Of a stretch of 64,000 bases of DNA, positions 62,820-64,000 are shown piece by piece. The stretch spans positions 1 through 64,000 of the forward strand of contig JAXMHH010000007.1 in assembly GCA_046346845.1 (NCBI GenBank), in the 5' to 3' direction. The notes beneath the pieces were generated by a model. That model saw only the letters and a program-made list of their open reading frames with translations. It did no database searches and was not told the origin of the DNA. How positions within the stretch are numbered: position 1 is the stretch's first letter; every line of letters starts with the position of its first letter. Source of the stretch: DSSB01 sp046346845 (GTDB taxonomy: Bacteria > UBA10199 > DSSB01). Both the position numbers and the translations under genes were made by a program.

Positions 62820-63227
62820 TTATTTCTGAGGGGTCACCGCGGGGGTGAAGCCCTTCTTGATCAAGTCGAGCAGGGAGCGGGCGAAATCGCCGGATTTGCC
62901 GTCAGGATCCATCTTGGAGGCCTTCTCGAGGGTCTCCACCGCCCCCTCCTTATCCCCGCGAAAAAACAGCGCCTCGCCCAGATAGGCCGTCGCAAAGGCG
63001 CTCTTAGGCTCGACCTCCAGGGCCTGCTTATAGGTCTTGATGGCCTGGTCGAACTTGGCTTGGACGCAATAGACATTGCCGAGGGCCACCAAGGGAACCT
63101 CGCTCTTGGGCGCAAGTACTACTACGCCCTCGAAGACCTCCTTGGCCTCTTTGTACCGCTGCATGCCCAGGTAAAGATAACCGGCTTCGAGCAAAATGCG
63201 CAGGTCTTCGCTGGGGACTTGGATCAT
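62820..63227 (-). CDS. TPR protein, SctG/YscG-like chaperone candidate
   Basis: A 135-residue protein with three tetratricopeptide repeats (AGYLYLGMQRYKEAKEVFEGV, GNVYCVQAKFDQAIKTYKQAL and GEALFFRGDKEGAVETLEKAS). In other type III systems a TPR protein of this size (YscG) protects the needle subunit. It is 10 nt before sctJ and 95 nt after the 204-residue gene, its likely client. Confidence 0.75.
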   Translation of the reverse strand: MIQVPSEDLRILLEAGYLYLGMQRYKEAKEVFEGVVVLAPKSEVPLVALGNVYCVQAKFDQAIKTYKQALEVEPKSAFATAYLGEALFFRGDKEGAVETLEKASKMDPDGKSGDFARSLLDLIKKGFTPAVTPQK

Positions 63228-63247
63228 AGGGACCTCGATAAAAAAAA

Positions 63248-63287
63248 GGGTAAATGGCTTCTATAATTATAGAATAACCATTTACCC
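63248..63287 (-). terminator. Double hairpin after the 204-aa gene
   Basis: The outer stem GGGTAAATGG / CCATTTACCC encloses the perfect 16-bp palindrome TTCTATAATTATAGAA. Eight A at 63240-63247 give a U-tract leftward. It should limit read-through from the 204-residue gene into the chaperone and sctJ. Confidence 0.75.
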
Positions 63288-63322
63288 AAAATTTTATAGC
63301 ATTTTCTTCGTCGGGTCCGAGC

Positions 63323-63937
63323 TTAGCTGCGGACGTTACGGATCGCGTTCAGCTTGGCGTCGGAATCGGTCTTGGCGATGTTCGACATCATCTGGCTGAC
63401 CTGCGAGACGTTCTGCACCTTGGTCTGGAGGGCCAGGAAGGTCAGGTTGTTGTTCATCATCGAGTTGATCTGCGAGTCAAACTGGCTGACGTCCTGTCCG
63501 CCCATCGGGTTCATGCCCGGGGCCCCGCCACCGCCCGGAAAACCCGGGGCCGTGCCCGGCATGCCGCTCGCGCCGCCCGCGCCCGGATATCCGGGGGCTG
63601 TGCCGGGCATGCTGAGCATCTTGCCGGCGCCGCCGTAGCTGGCGAAATTCGAGGTAGGCGAGGTGTTGAGGCCGGGGGCGAAGATTTGGCCATTGCTGCC
63701 CGCCACCCCGGAGATGGCCGCCGTCGCCACCGCCGCGCCCATGCGGCCCATGTAGGGGGTCGCGGCGCCGATCGCGGGGCCGGCCAGCGACATGACGTCC
63801 TGGGCGATGCCGAGGGCCTTGTTGAAACCGGCGTCTCCCACCACGTCGTGGCTGCGGGAAAAGGCGTCCGCCTGACGCATCAGTTGCCGGGTATCAACCG
63901 GGCTAAAACCTTGAGTATTCACATAAGTGTCGGCCAT
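63323..63937 (-). CDS. Putative type III needle, filament or translocator protein (204 aa)
   Basis: A 204-residue protein with a helical, hydrophobic N-terminal region (about residues 40-80, LGIAQDVMSLAGPAIGAA then AAVATAAISG), a Gly/Pro/Met-rich middle with two GMPGTAPG(Y/F)PG repeats, and a C-terminal amphipathic helix (SQFDSQINSMMNNNLTF, LQTKVQNVSQVSQMMSN) ending AIRNVRS. The C-terminal pattern is needle/filament-like, and a YscG-like TPR chaperone follows. It is more than twice the size of known needle subunits, so the assignment is open. AGGAGG precedes the ATG. Confidence 0.65.
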   Translation of the reverse strand: MADTYVNTQGFSPVDTRQLMRQADAFSRSHDVVGDAGFNKALGIAQDVMSLAGPAIGAATPYMGRMGAAVATAAISGVAGSNGQIFAPGLNTSPTSNFASYGGAGKMLSMPGTAPGYPGAGGASGMPGTAPGFPGGGGAPGMNPMGGQDVSQFDSQINSMMNNNLTFLALQTKVQNVSQVSQMMSNIAKTDSDAKLNAIRNVRS

Positions 63938-63992
63938 GAAATCCTCCTACAAAAGCCCCTGGGAAATTAACGCTTTCCCATCTCAAGCTCAA

Positions 63993-63998
63993 TTATCG
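63993..63998 (-). promoter_or_regulatory. Half-site of the sigma28-like promoter at the window edge
   Basis: Minus strand CTCGATAATT, the -10 part of the shared motif, 56 nt before the 204-residue gene. The -35 box would lie beyond base 64000 and cannot be checked here. Confidence 0.4.
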
Positions 63999-64000
63999 AG

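Overview
The window reads as a GC-rich chromosome segment from a Gram-negative bacterium of the deltaproteobacterial type (Myxococcota, Bdellovibrionota or a related uncultured lineage). Evidence for a diderm is PlsB, the Rod system (MreBCD, PBP2, RodA), MlaF/E/D lipid transport, lipoproteins with lipoboxes and a type III secretion apparatus. The deltaproteobacterial guess rests on the PEGA-repeat Ser/Thr kinase next to an FHA-sigma54 activator, the Cys-rich C-D-D-G-N-P-C repeat protein and the PrkA-YeaH-SpoVR set. The lineage is an inference. No rRNA, tRNA, CRISPR array, IS element or phage gene was seen.

Layout. 1-7.4 kb: partial plsB, nadD, nadK, ppsR, rmuC, a BrnT/BrnA toxin-antitoxin pair and a glutaredoxin. 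7.4-11.8 kb: two large Gly/Pro-rich proteins of unknown function. 11.9-14.5 kb: nagZ, an orphan DppC-type permease and trxA. 14.5-20 kb: the cell-shape operon mreB-mreC-mreD-mrdA-rodA, transcribed leftward. 20.4-28.3 kb: a SurA/PpiD-like chaperone, a CCA-adding-type nucleotidyltransferase, coaE, small zinc-ribbon and DUF2203 proteins, an EamA transporter, three unknown genes behind a sigma54-like promoter, rpoZ and purC. 28.4-33.1 kb: prkA-yeaH-spoVR. 33.3-36.3 kb: mlaE-F-D with an upstream lipoprotein. 36.5-41.8 kb: the Cys-rich surface protein, yggS-proC-yggT-DUF167, an FmdB zinc ribbon and a tail-anchored protein. 41.8-46 kb: the PEGA kinase and the FHA-sigma54 activator. 46-64 kb: a non-flagellar type III secretion locus, all leftward.

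The type III locus is the most interesting part. Its core operon (59.1 to 50.9 kb) runs FliG-like, SctL, SctN, SctO, SctP, FliM-like and FliN-like SctQ halves, FliO-like, SctR, SctS, SctT. This is the gene order of the flagellar fliG-to-fliR block, although the neighbouring SctJ is an injectisome-type lipoprotein ring protein. A sigma28 (FliA/WhiG)-type factor sits inside the locus. A shared promoter motif, G(A/C)AAC(T/A)(T/C)-N16-CGATAA, lies upstream of sctI, of the 158-aa protein at 61.3 kb, of the substrate/chaperone cassette at 50.7 kb and of the 514-aa Gly/Pro-rich protein at 11.8 kb. A fifth half-site lies upstream of the last gene at the window edge. The sigma28 gene itself has a good -24/-12 sigma54 promoter. 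Taken together this suggests a flagellum-like cascade: PEGA kinase, then FHA-sigma54 activator, then sigma28-like factor, then late secreted substrates. The sequence shows the genes and motifs; the cascade is inferred. SctU, SctV, SctC, SctD and a canonical SctF are not in the window.

A second theme is a set of long, structured inverted repeats in gaps between tandem genes (2.86-3.06, 4.87-5.34, 13.07-13.23, 46.81-46.97 and 47.07-47.10 kb). The 4.87-5.34 kb copy has four arms that carry all four combinations of two left halves and two right halves.
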